Below, one piece after another: positions 16,728-26,338 of a DNA stretch of 64,000 nt. A program made the translations under genes and the position numbers. The first letter of the stretch is position 1; each line of letters begins with the position of its first letter. The stretch is from Leucobacter sp. cx-42 (GTDB lineage: Bacteria > Actinomycetota > Actinomycetes > Actinomycetales > Microbacteriaceae), in assembly GCF_014529985.1 (NCBI RefSeq), contig NZ_JACVMU010000007.1, positions 1-64,000 on the forward strand, given 5' to 3'. The notes under the pieces are model-generated. The model searched no databases. It saw only the letters and a list, made by a program, of their open reading frames with translations, and was not told the origin of the DNA.

Positions 16728-17255
16728 CTACGGCATCAGTGAGAAGACGGTGATGTCATAGTTCATGAGCACTGTGCCATCTTCCTGGGGGAGTGTCATC
16801 GCGTCGACACTTGCATCGTCCGACGTCAGCGTGGCCGATGTGCCACCCTCGGTCGTCTCTGCGGCATCGGCTACTTCGAATGAGCCGTCAGTAATGACCT
16901 GCTGCCAAAGCGTTTCCGCCTCAGCCGCATTCTGCGCAACGAGCACTAAGAACCACGTCCCAGCGTTCCGCGATCCAACATCATAGATCTTGGCGCTTTC
17001 TGGCACCGGGAAAGTCTCAGGGAAGTCAGCGGGCAAGACGGTGACCTTTTCGGTCTCCTTGTCGAGCTCAGGCCACTTCGTCTCGTCTTCGATTTGCGTG
17101 GTCAAATCATCTGGTGCATCGATTTCTGGTTCAGGGGCGCAGCCGGTGAGCGCGCCAAACGCGATTGCTCCAGCCGCTACTACTGCGATCGCACGCCGAG
17201 TGTCGCGCGGTGTGCTGCGGGTGGAGCGAATCACCTGAATGAAGTTTCGCTGCAT
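16728..17255 (-). CDS. putative lipoprotein of unknown function
   Basis: 175-residue secreted protein. The N-terminus carries several Arg, then a hydrophobic stretch ending in the lipobox LTGC, so it is probably a lipoprotein. The mature part starts acidic and contains a compact alpha/beta-looking domain with no motif I recognise. The ribosome binding site GGAGG lies within the last codons of the preceding gene, two bases before this ATG, so the two are translationally coupled. It is last in the valS unit and is followed by a terminator. The function is unknown. Confidence 0.8.
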   Translation of the reverse strand: MQRNFIQVIRSTRSTPRDTRRAIAVVAAGAIAFGALTGCAPEPEIDAPDDLTTQIEDETKWPELDKETEKVTVLPADFPETFPVPESAKIYDVGSRNAGTWFLVLVAQNAAEAETLWQQVITDGSFEVADAAETTEGGTSATLTSDDASVDAMTLPQEDGTVLMNYDITVFSLMP

Positions 17256-17257
17256 GA

Positions 17258-17569
17258 TTAGCCTCCCAAAAGCCAGTCGTCATCGTCGTCGTCGTCATCT
17301 ACCGATGACAGCGACGCGTCTTCGCCGAAGGATTCCTGCGCATTGGTAGCCAGGGCGGTGAAGTCTTTCACTCGCACCACACCCTGCGCATCGACAGAAA
17401 TCTCTGCGAGATCATCGAGCGCCAACCGCGGTCGACCCTCAAGCCAAGTGAGCGTCCACGCATGCGCTGATGGGTGAGCCTGTTCGCACGCCGTAATCGT
17501 GTCGAACAGGGTTGGGGGCACGCTGCGGTGCGGGTCGTTCCCAACCTGCCAGCGTGCCCCCAACTGCAT
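17258..17569 (-). CDS. small conserved-looking protein with acidic C-terminal tail
   Basis: 103 residues, cytoplasmic, no recognised domain. The N-terminal two-thirds contain Trp-rich segments (ARWQVGNDP, AWTLTWLEGRPRLALDDLAEI). The C-terminus ends in a run of eight Asp followed by WLLGG. It follows the valS stop by five bases with GGAG overlapping the valS end, so expression is tied to valS. The terminal Gly-Gly codons form the ribosome binding site for the next gene, so they need not have protein meaning. A role related to valS is only suggested by position. Confidence 0.75.
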   Translation of the reverse strand: MQLGARWQVGNDPHRSVPPTLFDTITACEQAHPSAHAWTLTWLEGRPRLALDDLAEISVDAQGVVRVKDFTALATNAQESFGEDASLSSVDDDDDDDDWLLGG

Positions 17570-17574
17570 GATCG

Positions 17575-20160
17575 TTACTCCGCAGTCTCGAGGTTGATTT
17601 CAGCTACTACGACGCCATCGACGTCTGCAGCTTCGATACGAAGCTCGGTGATGCGGCCGACTCCAGCGAGGTCCTCTGCAGCGAGCACGAGGCGCTCCTG
17701 CAGCGCAGCAGGCGCCTGGACAACGGCGAGCGATGCCTGGGTGCGCTGCGAAACCTTTGCCTCAGACTTCGCGCCACGAATGCCGATGAGCGCGGTTCCG
17801 ACGAGATCGAGCAGGTCGATGTCTGCGTCTTCGCCGATGAACTCAGCGAGTTCACCCGCAACAGGCCACGAAGCCTGGTGTACCGAACCCTCGGCGAACC
17901 ATGACCAGACCTCTTCGGTAGCGAAGGGGATGAACGGAGCGAGGAGACGCACGAAGACCGAAAGGGCCTCACGAAGCGCGGTGACTGCCGAAGCCTGTGC
18001 CTGGCCGGAGCCGGCGTGTGCGCGGTCCTTGACGAGCTCAAGGTAGTCATCGCAGAAGGTCCAGAAGTACGACTCGGTGATTTCGAGTGCACGCTGGTGA
18101 TCGTAGGTCTCGAACGAGCGAGTTGCCTGCTCGATCACGCGAGCAAGGCCGGCGAGCATCGAGCGATCGAGTGCTTCGGTGACCTGGCCAGCGCCTGAAG
18201 CGTCGAAACCGAGCGTGAACTTCGCTGCGTTCAGAAGCTTGATCGCCAGACGGCGACCGATCTTGATCTGCGTCGGGTTCTGCGGGTCGAACGACGCATC
18301 GGTGCCGAGCTTTGCCGAAGCCGCCCAGTAGCGAACTGCATCCGAACCGTGCTGCTCGAGCATGCCAGCCGGGGTAACAACGTTGCCCTTCGACTTCGAC
18401 ATCTTCTTACGGTCGGGATCGAGGATCCAGCCCGAGATGCCTGCGTTCTTCCAGGGGAGCTCGCCTGACTCAAGCTCCGAGCGGAGCAGGGTCGAGAACA
18501 GCCAGGTACGGATGATGTCCTGGCCCTGGGGGCGAAGATCGAACGGGAAGACGAGCTTGTACAGCTCCTCGTCGCGCTCCCAGCCGCCAGCGAGCTGCGG
18601 GGTGAGCGACGAGGTCGCCCAGGTGTCCATGACATCAACTTCACCCTGGAAGCCGCCAGCCTGGCCGCGCTGCTCTGCGGTGTAACCCGCGGGGATGTCG
18701 GTCGACGGATCAACGGGCAGCTGCTCAGTCGTGGGGAGGATCGGCTTGTCGAAGACAGGATTGCCGTCGCCGTCGATGGGGTACCAGACGGGGATCGGCA
18801 CACCGAAGAAGCGCTGGCGCGAGATGAGCCAGTCACCCGAGAGGCCCTCTACCCAGTTCTCGTAGCGCACGCGCATGAAGTCGGGGTGCCAGTCGAGTTC
18901 TTTGCCGTGCGCGAGCAGGCGCTCACGAAGCGCTTCGTCCTTTGCGCCGTTCTTGATGTACCACTGGCGAGTCGAAACGATCTCGAGGGGCTTGTCGCCC
19001 TTTTCGAAGAACTTCACCGGGTGGTTGATCTTGCGGATCTCGCCGACGAGTTCGCCCGAAGCCTGCGCAGCCTCAACGATTGCTGCCTTAGCGCTGAAGA
19101 CGGTCTTGCCTGCGATCTGTGCGTACAGCTCGCGGCCACGTTCCGAGGTGATGACCTCGGGAGCCTCCGAGATGATGCGGCCGTCGAAGCCAAGGATCGC
19201 ACGGTTCGGGAGGCTGAGCTCGCGCCACCAAATCACGTCGGTGACGTCGCCGAAGGTACAGATCATCGCGATGCCCGTGCCCTTGTCGGGCTGCGCGAGG
19301 TGGTGCGCGAGGATCGGGACCTCAACGTCGAAGAGCGGGGTACGCACGAGTGAACCGAAGCGGTCCTTGAAACGCTCGTCGTCGGGGTGCGCAACGAGTG
19401 CGACACACGCTGCGAGCAACTCGGGACGAGTGGTATCGATGAGGATGTCATCGCCGCCGTCAACCGGGTGGAACGCAAGCTGGTGGTACGCACTGGGCTG
19501 CTCGCGGTCTTCGAGCTCTGCCTGCGCAACTGCTGTGCGGAAAGTAACGTCCCAGAGCGTCGGAGCCTGTGCCTGGTACGCCTCGCCACGCTCTACGTTG
19601 CGGAGGAATGCGAGCTGCGATGCGCGGAGCGAGTCTGCGCCAATCGTGCGGTAGGTCTGCTTCCAGTCGACCGAGAGGCCGAGGGTGCGCCAGAGATCTT
19701 CGAACTGCTTCTCGTCTTCGACGGTCAGCTTCTCGCAGAGCTCGATGAAGTTACGACGCGAGATCGGCTGCTGGTCAGCTGCCTTGATGCTCTTGCCTTC
19801 GCCGCCGTCGTGCGGGGGAACGAAGTCCTCGACGTAGGGGAGTGACGGATCGCAGCGCACGCCGTAGTAATTCTGAACGCGACGCTCGGTGGGGAGGCCG
19901 TTGTCGTCCCAACCCATCGGGTAGAAGACGCGCTTACCCTGCATGCGCTTGTAGCGCGCAACGGTATCGGTATGGGTGTACGAGAACACGTGGCCGACGT
20001 GCAGCGAGCCCGACGCGGTGGGCGGAGGGGTGTCGATGCTGTAGACGTCGTCGCGATCCGCACCCTCACGCGAGAATGCGTAAGTACCCTGCTCTTCCCA
20101 GACCTGGCCCCACTTCTCTTCAAGGCCTTCGAGTTTCGGCTTGTCAGGGATAGCACTCAT
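17575..20160 (-). CDS. valS: valine--tRNA ligase
   Basis: Class I aminoacyl-tRNA synthetase charging tRNA-Val. 861 residues. The HIGH motif appears as HVGH (residues 54-57) and the KMSKS motif as KKMSKSKGN near residue 588. I start at the ATG at 20160 (MSAIPDKPK), which follows GGAGCCCCTCA; the open frame extends 28 codons further upstream without similarity. Catalytic, editing (CP1) and anticodon-binding domains follow in order. A C-terminal segment resembles the tRNA-binding arm of bacterial ValRS. It is divergent from ileS and shows no T-box of its own in the upstream spacer. Confidence 0.96.
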   Translation of the reverse strand: MSAIPDKPKLEGLEEKWGQVWEEQGTYAFSREGADRDDVYSIDTPPPTASGSLHVGHVFSYTHTDTVARYKRMQGKRVFYPMGWDDNGLPTERRVQNYYGVRCDPSLPYVEDFVPPHDGGEGKSIKAADQQPISRRNFIELCEKLTVEDEKQFEDLWRTLGLSVDWKQTYRTIGADSLRASQLAFLRNVERGEAYQAQAPTLWDVTFRTAVAQAELEDREQPSAYHQLAFHPVDGGDDILIDTTRPELLAACVALVAHPDDERFKDRFGSLVRTPLFDVEVPILAHHLAQPDKGTGIAMICTFGDVTDVIWWRELSLPNRAILGFDGRIISEAPEVITSERGRELYAQIAGKTVFSAKAAIVEAAQASGELVGEIRKINHPVKFFEKGDKPLEIVSTRQWYIKNGAKDEALRERLLAHGKELDWHPDFMRVRYENWVEGLSGDWLISRQRFFGVPIPVWYPIDGDGNPVFDKPILPTTEQLPVDPSTDIPAGYTAEQRGQAGGFQGEVDVMDTWATSSLTPQLAGGWERDEELYKLVFPFDLRPQGQDIIRTWLFSTLLRSELESGELPWKNAGISGWILDPDRKKMSKSKGNVVTPAGMLEQHGSDAVRYWAASAKLGTDASFDPQNPTQIKIGRRLAIKLLNAAKFTLGFDASGAGQVTEALDRSMLAGLARVIEQATRSFETYDHQRALEITESYFWTFCDDYLELVKDRAHAGSGQAQASAVTALREALSVFVRLLAPFIPFATEEVWSWFAEGSVHQASWPVAGELAEFIGEDADIDLLDLVGTALIGIRGAKSEAKVSQRTQASLAVVQAPAALQERLVLAAEDLAGVGRITELRIEAADVDGVVVAEINLETAE

Positions 20161-20313
20161 TGAGGGGCTCCGATTCAGTATGGGCGGCACCGCGTAGTCG
20201 CACACCGCGAGATGGGTGCACTGGTGCCTGAAGGTGTAAACCACTCCAGTCTAGCTTCGGAAAGTGTCAGTGAGTGTGCAGCCCACGCAGTGTCGCGCCC
20301 TGGTAGTATGTGG

Positions 20314-20500
20314 GTCATACGACTTTGATCCGGCTATCACCGGGGAGTCTTCGGAAGAACGGGTGGCTGGCGAGAGTCAAAAGCCCCAGTAGAACCGAAC
20401 GGGCAACGGCACGTTACGCCGAATGAAGTGGCGCGATCCGCACCCTATCCAATAGGGCGCAGGTCAGCAAGCGGGGTGGTACCGCGGGTAGCGAGTCAGT
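20314..20500 (+). ncRNA. T-box riboswitch leader of ileS, isoleucine specifier
   Basis: tRNA-sensing leader of the short-stem-I actinobacterial ileS type. The hairpin CCGG-CTATCA-CCGG presents the specifier ATC (20336-20338, Ile). Downstream come the AGAACCGAACGGG segment and the conserved T-box GGGGTGGTACCGCGG (20473-20487), which pairs with the uncharged tRNA 3' end. No T tract follows, and the ribosome binding site GAAGGAG lies shortly downstream, so control of translation initiation is more likely than termination, as known for actinobacterial ileS leaders. A -10-like TAGTAT (20304-20309) just upstream is the probable promoter. The leader takes up most of the 396-base valS-ileS spacer. 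Confidence 0.92.
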
Positions 20501-20556
20501 GCGACTTGCCGCTCGTCCCGGCACGATACGTGATGACGTTCGACCGAAGGAGCCAC

Positions 20557-23500
20557 ATGGCTTACCCCAAGCAGCCCACCAACGCGGGCGATGCAGCAAC
20601 CCAGAATGGCGCAAGTTTTGGCGTCGTGCCGTCGCCGAACTTCCCCTCGCTCGAAGAGCAGGTGCTCGCGTTCTGGAAGAACGACGATACGTTCTTGGAA
20701 TCGATCCGCCAGCGTGAAGGCGCAGAAGAGTGGATCTTTAACGACGGTCCTCCCTTCGCAAACGGTCTGCCGCACTACGGTCACCTGCTGACCGGTTACG
20801 CGAAGGACGTCTTCCCGCGCTTCCAGACCATGCGTGGCAAGAAGGTCGAACGTCGCTTCGGCTGGGACACGCACGGCCTGCCCGCTGAGCTCGAAGTCAT
20901 GAAGCAGCTCGGCATTACCGAGAAGAGCGAGATCGAGGCCATGGGCATCGACGTCTTCAATAAGAAGGCACGCGAGTCGGTCCTGCACTACACCGGTGAG
21001 TGGGAGACCTACGTCACCCGCCAGGCGCGCTGGGTGGACTTCGAGAACGATTACAAGACGCTCAACCTGCCGTTCATGGAGAGCGTCCTGTGGGCGTTCA
21101 AGCAGCTGCACGAAAAGGGCCTCGCGTACGAGGGCCACCGCGTGCTCCCGTACTGCTGGCGTGATGAGACCCCGCTCTCGAACCACGAGTTGCGCATGGA
21201 TGACGACGTCTACCAGATGCGCCAAGACCCGTCGGTCACCGTTACCTTCCCGCTGCAGGGCGAAAAGGCGGCGTCGCTCGGCCTCACCGGCGTGCGCGCG
21301 CTCGCGTGGACGACGACTCCCTGGACCCTTCCCACGAACGCTGCGCTCGCAGTTGGCCCGGAGATCGCGTATGCGATCGTGCCCGCTGGCCCGCTCGGTG
21401 CCGCTGACGGTGGCGAGACCGGCGTAGCGAGCTACATGCTCGCGACCGATCTTGTTGCAGCTCACGTCAAGGAGCTGGGATACGAATCGGCCGAGGACGC
21501 ACTGGCCGCAGTCACCAAGACCGTGACGGGCGCGGATCTCGAAAATGTCGAATTCGAGCCGCTGTTCGACTACTTTGCTGACACAGAGAAGTGGGGCACC
21601 GAAAACTACTGGCGCATCCTCGTTGACGACTACGTCTCGACGACCGACGGCACCGGCATCGTCCACCAGGCTCCTGCCTACGGTGAGGACGATATGCGTA
21701 TCACCGGCGAGGCTGGCATGCCCCCGATTCTCAGCGTTGACGAGGGCGGTCGTTTCATTGCGGCGGTGACCGACGTCGCTGGCGAGCTGTGGCAGGATGC
21801 GAACCGTCCGCTGATCCGCCTCGTCAAGGAACAGGGTCGCCTGCTGCGCGAGCGCTCGTACGAGCACTCCTACCCGCACTGCTGGCGCTGCCGCAACCCA
21901 CTGATCTACCGCGCCGTCTCGAGCTGGTTCGTGAGCGTTGGCCCGATCAAGGAGCGCATGCTCGAGAACAACGAGCAGATCACCTGGGTTCCTGGCAACG
22001 TCAAGCACGGCCAGTTCGGTAAGTGGCTCGAGGGCGCACGCGACTGGTCGGTCAGCCGCAACCGCTACTGGGGCAGCCCGATCCCCGTGTGGAAGAGCGA
22101 CAACCCCGACTTCCCGCGCGTCGACGTCTACGGCTCGCTCGAGGAGATCAAGGCCGACTTCGGCACCCTCCCCGTGAACGATGACGGTGAAGTTGATCTG
22201 CACCGCCCGTACATCGACTCGCTGACCCGTCCGAACCCGGACGACCCCAGCGGCAAGTCGACCATGCGTCGCATCGAAGACGTCTTCGACGTCTGGTTCG
22301 ACTCTGGCTCGATGCCGTTCGCGCAGGCACACTACCCGTTCGAGAACCGCGAGTGGTTCGATGCAACGCAGCCCGCAGACTTCATCGTGGAGTACATCGG
22401 CCAGACCCGTGGCTGGTTCTACGTCATGCACGTCCTCGCGACGGCACTCTTCGATCGCCCCGCGTTCAAGAGCGTCATCAGCCACGGCATCGTGCTCGGT
22501 TCTGACGGCAACAAGATGTCGAAGAGCCTCCGCAACTACCCGGACGTCAACGACGTGTTCAACCGTGACGGCTCGGACGCAATGCGTTGGTTCCTCATGG
22601 CATCGCCCGTCGTTCGCGGTGGCAACCTCATCGTGACCGAAGAGGGCATCCGAGAGGGCGTGCGTCAGTTCATCCTGCCGCTCTGGAACACCTGGTACTT
22701 CTTCAGCCTCTACGCGAACGCCGACGGCGTTGAAGCGCAGTGGAGCGTTGACTCGACTGATCCGCTCGATCAGTACATCCTGTCGAAGACCGGCGACCTC
22801 GTGCGCTCGGTTGAGGCTCACCTCGAGAACCTTGACACCACCTCGGCTGCCGAGTCGCTGCGCGACTTCGCAGAGGTCCTCACGAACTGGTTCGTGCGTC
22901 GCTCGCGCGACCGTTTCTGGGAGGGTGTCAACGGCGAGAACGGTAAGCCCGAGAACCAGCAGGCGTTCAACACGCTCTTCACCGTCCTCGAGACCCTGAC
23001 CCGCATCGCCGCTCCCATGGCGCCGCTCGTCACCGAGGAAATCTGGCGCGGCCTCACCGGCGGCCGCTCGGTACACCTCACCGACTGGCCCGACGCTTCG
23101 GTCTTCCCGAACAACGAGTCGCTCGTTGCTGCGATGGACGAGATCCGCCAGGTCACCTCGTCGGCACTCGCGCTGCGCAAGGCAAACGGTCTGCGGGTGC
23201 GCCTGCCGCTCGCTGAGCTCACCGTCGTGACCGATCAGCCCGCCGGCATCGAGCCCTTCGCAGACATCCTGCGTGACGAGCTGAACGTAAAGTCGGTCAG
23301 CATCGTTGAGCAGAAGCCCGAGAGCGCTGCCGAGTACGGCATTGTGCACTCGCTCGCAGTCAACGCGCGTGCCGCTGGCCCGCGTATCGGCAAGAGCGTG
23401 CAGCAGGCGATCAAGGGCGCAAAGTCGGGCGACTGGTCAGAGGTCAACGGTGTGGTCACCGCTGGTGGCATCGAGCTGGTCGAGGGCGAGTACGAGCTCA

Positions 23501-23943
23501 CCCTCACCGCAGATGGCGCTGCAGCAGCCGGCCGTGCACTCGGCCTGCTGCCCACCGGCGGCTTCGTGCTCCTCGCGACCGACCTCACTCCCGAGCTCCT
23601 CGCAGAGGGCCTCACGCGTGACGTCACCCGCGCGGTACAGGAAGCACGTAAGAACGCTGGCTTCGAGATCAGCGATCGCATTGAGCTTGAACTCTGGTTC
23701 GCCTCGGCTGAAGACCTCGCGGACGTCACGAGCGCATTCGTTGCCGTTGCCGTCGCTGACGACACCCTCAGCGTCGCGTACTCGCTCGGTTCGGACGACA
23801 CCGCGGCGCTCGCTTCGAGCTCGTTGGCTGACGGCCGCTTCGCTGGCGAGTTCGAGCACACCGAGACTGTTGCAGCAGATAAGTACGCGAACCGTGGCGA
23901 GATCCGCGTGAGCGTCCGTCGCGCAACCGAGGCCGGAGCATGA
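20557..23943 (+). CDS. ileS: isoleucine--tRNA ligase
   Basis: Class I synthetase charging tRNA-Ile. 1128 residues, the long IleRS form found in actinobacteria and eukaryotes. The HIGH motif is HYGH (residues 73-76) and KMSKS occurs as NKMSKSLRN near residue 653. The start is the ATG at 20557, preceded by GAAGGAG; the open frame extends upstream through the T-box leader and that part is not protein. Its stop overlaps folC by four bases (ATGA). Expression is controlled by the T-box upstream in response to Ile-tRNA charging. Confidence 0.97.
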   Translation: MAYPKQPTNAGDAATQNGASFGVVPSPNFPSLEEQVLAFWKNDDTFLESIRQREGAEEWIFNDGPPFANGLPHYGHLLTGYAKDVFPRFQTMRGKKVERRFGWDTHGLPAELEVMKQLGITEKSEIEAMGIDVFNKKARESVLHYTGEWETYVTRQARWVDFENDYKTLNLPFMESVLWAFKQLHEKGLAYEGHRVLPYCWRDETPLSNHELRMDDDVYQMRQDPSVTVTFPLQGEKAASLGLTGVRALAWTTTPWTLPTNAALAVGPEIAYAIVPAGPLGAADGGETGVASYMLATDLVAAHVKELGYESAEDALAAVTKTVTGADLENVEFEPLFDYFADTEKWGTENYWRILVDDYVSTTDGTGIVHQAPAYGEDDMRITGEAGMPPILSVDEGGRFIAAVTDVAGELWQDANRPLIRLVKEQGRLLRERSYEHSYPHCWRCRNPLIYRAVSSWFVSVGPIKERMLENNEQITWVPGNVKHGQFGKWLEGARDWSVSRNRYWGSPIPVWKSDNPDFPRVDVYGSLEEIKADFGTLPVNDDGEVDLHRPYIDSLTRPNPDDPSGKSTMRRIEDVFDVWFDSGSMPFAQAHYPFENREWFDATQPADFIVEYIGQTRGWFYVMHVLATALFDRPAFKSVISHGIVLGSDGNKMSKSLRNYPDVNDVFNRDGSDAMRWFLMASPVVRGGNLIVTEEGIREGVRQFILPLWNTWYFFSLYANADGVEAQWSVDSTDPLDQYILSKTGDLVRSVEAHLENLDTTSAAESLRDFAEVLTNWFVRRSRDRFWEGVNGENGKPENQQAFNTLFTVLETLTRIAAPMAPLVTEEIWRGLTGGRSVHLTDWPDASVFPNNESLVAAMDEIRQVTSSALALRKANGLRVRLPLAELTVVTDQPAGIEPFADILRDELNVKSVSIVEQKPESAAEYGIVHSLAVNARAAGPRIGKSVQQAIKGAKSGDWSEVNGVVTAGGIELVEGEYELTLTADGAAAAGRALGLLPTGGFVLLATDLTPELLAEGLTRDVTRAVQEARKNAGFEISDRIELELWFASAEDLADVTSAFVAVAVADDTLSVAYSLGSDDTAALASSSLADGRFAGEFEHTETVAADKYANRGEIRVSVRRATEAGA

Positions 23944-25301
23944 GCGCGATCTCACAGAACCTGACCCCGAGCGAGCGCATCTATGCTGCGCTCCTCGAAC
24001 GCACCGGCGAAGCCGCGCCCGAGCCTCGGCTCGGGCCGGTTCGCCGGCTGGCGGAGCTCGCGGGTTCACCCCAGCTCCAGTACCCGGTGATCCAGGTCGC
24101 TGGCACCAACGGTAAGACCTCGACGAGCCGTGCCATTCAGACGCTGCTCAGCGCGCACGGCGTGCGTTCAGGTCTCTTCACGAGCCCGCACCTCATCGAC
24201 TTCACCGAGCGCTTCCAGATCGATGGCCAGCCCATCGACGCTGAACTGCTCGAGTCGATCTGGGACGAGCTACAGTTGCCGCTGTCGGTCGTTGACGCTG
24301 AGCTTGAGGCGAAGAACGAGCCGAAGATCACCTTCTTTGAGGCGCTCGTCGTGCTCGGCTTCGCGGTCTTCGCTGACGCCCCCGTTGATGTTGCCGTCAT
24401 CGAGGTGGGCATGGGTGGCGAGTGGGACGCGACGAACATCGTCGATGCAACCGTCGCCGTTTTCACACCAATCGGCCTCGATCACACCGAGATTCTCGGC
24501 GACACGATCGCCAAGATCGCGAAGACGAAGTCTGGCATCATCAAGCAGGGTGCGACCGTCGTGAGCGCGGCACAGGACGACTCGGCACTCGCCGAGATCG
24601 CCGCTGCCGCTGTCGCCCACGATGCGAAGCTCTACGTGGCTGGCACTGACTTCTCGATTGGTGAGGATCGTCTCGCAGTCGGTGGCCGCCAGGTCGATTT
24701 CGTTGGCATCACCGGTCACGCGTACGAGCCTGCGTTCGTGCCGCTCTTCGGACACCACCAGGCGGCGAATACCTCGCTCGCAATCGCTGCGGTTGAGGCG
24801 TTCTTCGGCGCTGAGCGCCCGATCCCTGACGAGGTACTTGAGGAGGGTCTCGGTCACTTCACGTCGCCGGGCCGCCTCCAGCTCATCTCGAAGGAGCCCG
24901 TCACCTATGTCGACGCGGCACACAACCCGCACGGCGCCGAGGCGCTCGTGCGCGCGGTCACCGAGTCGTTCTCGTTCTCCGAGCTCGCCATCGTTGTTGG
25001 TGTACTGGGGGAGAAGGACGCCGCTGGCCTGCTGCGCACGCTCGCGCCGATCGCACATCGCGTGTACGCGACCGCGGTTGATTCGCCTCGTTCACTTGAG
25101 GCGGATCGCATTGCCGAACTCGCAGAAGACGCTATCCCTGAGACCCCTGTTCTCACGGTAGATGCCTTCGAAGACGCGGTTGCAGACGCGCACCAGTGGG
25201 CAGCTGAGGAAGACGGCCGCGCAGTGCTCATTGTTGGCTCGGTCGTACTCGCGGGTCAGGCACTCGCGCTTTCGCATCGTGAAGATTGGGGCATCGCGTG
25301 A
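23940..25301 (+). CDS. folC: folylpolyglutamate synthase / dihydrofolate synthase
   Basis: Mur-ligase-family enzyme that adds glutamate to folates, and in many bacteria also to dihydropteroate. 453 residues. The ATP-binding loop GTNGKTST is near residue 58, followed by FTSPHL, the folate-site segment. The C-terminal Mur-ligase domain carries DAAHNPHG. The start overlaps the ileS stop, and the stop overlaps the next gene, so it is translated as part of the ileS-folC-DUF4233 unit. The isoleucyl T-box therefore probably affects its transcript level too. Confidence 0.95.
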   Translation: MSAISQNLTPSERIYAALLERTGEAAPEPRLGPVRRLAELAGSPQLQYPVIQVAGTNGKTSTSRAIQTLLSAHGVRSGLFTSPHLIDFTERFQIDGQPIDAELLESIWDELQLPLSVVDAELEAKNEPKITFFEALVVLGFAVFADAPVDVAVIEVGMGGEWDATNIVDATVAVFTPIGLDHTEILGDTIAKIAKTKSGIIKQGATVVSAAQDDSALAEIAAAAVAHDAKLYVAGTDFSIGEDRLAVGGRQVDFVGITGHAYEPAFVPLFGHHQAANTSLAIAAVEAFFGAERPIPDEVLEEGLGHFTSPGRLQLISKEPVTYVDAAHNPHGAEALVRAVTESFSFSELAIVVGVLGEKDAAGLLRTLAPIAHRVYATAVDSPRSLEADRIAELAEDAIPETPVLTVDAFEDAVADAHQWAAEEDGRAVLIVGSVVLAGQALALSHREDWGIA

Positions 25302-25762
25302 GCCACCAGAACGCCAATTCCGAAGAAGAATTCAAGATGTCTCCGTCGGAGACGCTCGCCCACAACTCGGCGATGCGTATTTCCGGCGCGGGCCGTACCG
25401 ACGATGCGGCCAAGACGCAGAAGGCACTGGGTTCGATCGTGCTCGGCTTCGAGCTGATCATCGTTGTGCTCATTGGCCTGGCCATCTTCGGTCTCGGCCT
25501 GCTCGAGCCGCGCGAACTCGGCCTCTACATCGGCGGCGGCCTCGCGCTCGTCCAGATCATCGGTCTCGGGACGATGCGGATCGGTCGCGTCGGTATCATC
25601 GTCGGCTGGATTGCACACGCGCTCATGCTGCTGTGCGCATTCATCCTCCCGATGGCACTCATCGTTGGCCTGCTGTTCACCGCACTCTGGGTGTACTGCA
25701 TGGTGAAGGGCGCACAGATCGACCGCGGTCGTATCGCGCACTTCGCGGCAATGGGTCGCTAA
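25298..25762 (+). CDS. DUF4233 family membrane protein
   Basis: 154-residue integral membrane protein with about four hydrophobic helices after a 45-residue polar N-terminus. Family DUF4233 members are found between folC and ndk in many actinobacteria; the function is unknown. I chose the GTG at 25298, which overlaps the folC stop (GTGA); an ATG at 25337 would remove thirteen polar residues and is an alternative. It is followed by ndk after 75 bases. Confidence 0.85.
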   Translation: MSHQNANSEEEFKMSPSETLAHNSAMRISGAGRTDDAAKTQKALGSIVLGFELIIVVLIGLAIFGLGLLEPRELGLYIGGGLALVQIIGLGTMRIGRVGIIVGWIAHALMLLCAFILPMALIVGLLFTALWVYCMVKGAQIDRGRIAHFAAMGR

Positions 25763-25837
25763 CAAATTTGCCGAGTTCGCTCGGATACACTGAACGCCGG
25801 GGGACACCCCGCAGCACTACTTTTGAATGGAGCATTC

Positions 25838-26254
25838 ATGTCCGTAGAAGCAACTCTCATCCTCGTAAAGCCCGACGGCGTCGCTCGTGGCTTGACCGGT
25901 GAGATTCTCCGCCGTATTGAGGCAAAGGGCTACACCCTCGCAGACATCCGCTTCGTGAACGCAGATCGCGAGCTCCTCGCGCAGCACTACGCTGAGCACG
26001 AGGGCAAGCCGTTTTACGAGCCGCTCCTTGAGTTCATGCTCTCGGGTCCCATCGTTGCCATCAAGGCAGAGGGCGAGCGCGTCATCGAGGGCTTCCGCTC
26101 GCTCGCTGGCGCAACCGATCCCACGACCGCTGCTCCCGGCACCATCCGTGGTGACCTCGGCCGTGACTGGGGTCTCAAGGTGCAGCAGAACCTCGTGCAC
26201 GGCTCTGACTCGACGCTCTCCGCAGAGCGCGAGCTGGGTCTCTGGTTCGCATAA
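25838..26254 (+). CDS. ndk: nucleoside diphosphate kinase
   Basis: Transfers the gamma-phosphate between nucleoside di- and triphosphates through a phosphohistidine. 138 residues, full length. The active-site His121 lies in NLVHGSDS. GGAG precedes the ATG at 25838; an ATG fifteen bases earlier is in frame but has no binding site. The 75-base gap after DUF4233 could hold its own promoter. The transcript ends at the bidirectional terminator before ilvD. Confidence 0.97.
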   Translation: MSVEATLILVKPDGVARGLTGEILRRIEAKGYTLADIRFVNADRELLAQHYAEHEGKPFYEPLLEFMLSGPIVAIKAEGERVIEGFRSLAGATDPTTAAPGTIRGDLGRDWGLKVQQNLVHGSDSTLSAERELGLWFA

Positions 26255-26278
26255 GCGAATATTCACCAGTACACGCTG

Positions 26279-26320
26279 AAGGGCTGGCGCCGATCCGCAA
26301 TTGGATCAGCGCCAGCCCTT
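26279..26320. terminator. bidirectional terminator between ndk and ilvD
   Basis: AAGGGCTGGCGC pairs with GCGCCAGCCCTT (12 bp), extended inside by GATCC/GGATC. It lies between two convergent genes. Confidence 0.88.
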
Positions 26321-26338
26321 CAGTGTTGCAGCGAAGAC

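Noticed and set aside
17258-17265. C-terminal Gly-Gly of the small valS-linked protein as a ubiquitin- or Pup-like tag
   Set aside because: The Gly-Gly codons are the ribosome binding site GGGAGG of the next gene, and Pup ends in Gly-Gly-Gln/Glu. Sequence constraint on the mRNA explains it.
20428-20556. N-terminal extension of ileS by 43 residues
   Set aside because: The extension runs through the T-box leader, and the ATG at 20557 has a strong GAAGGAG and starts where the protein family begins.
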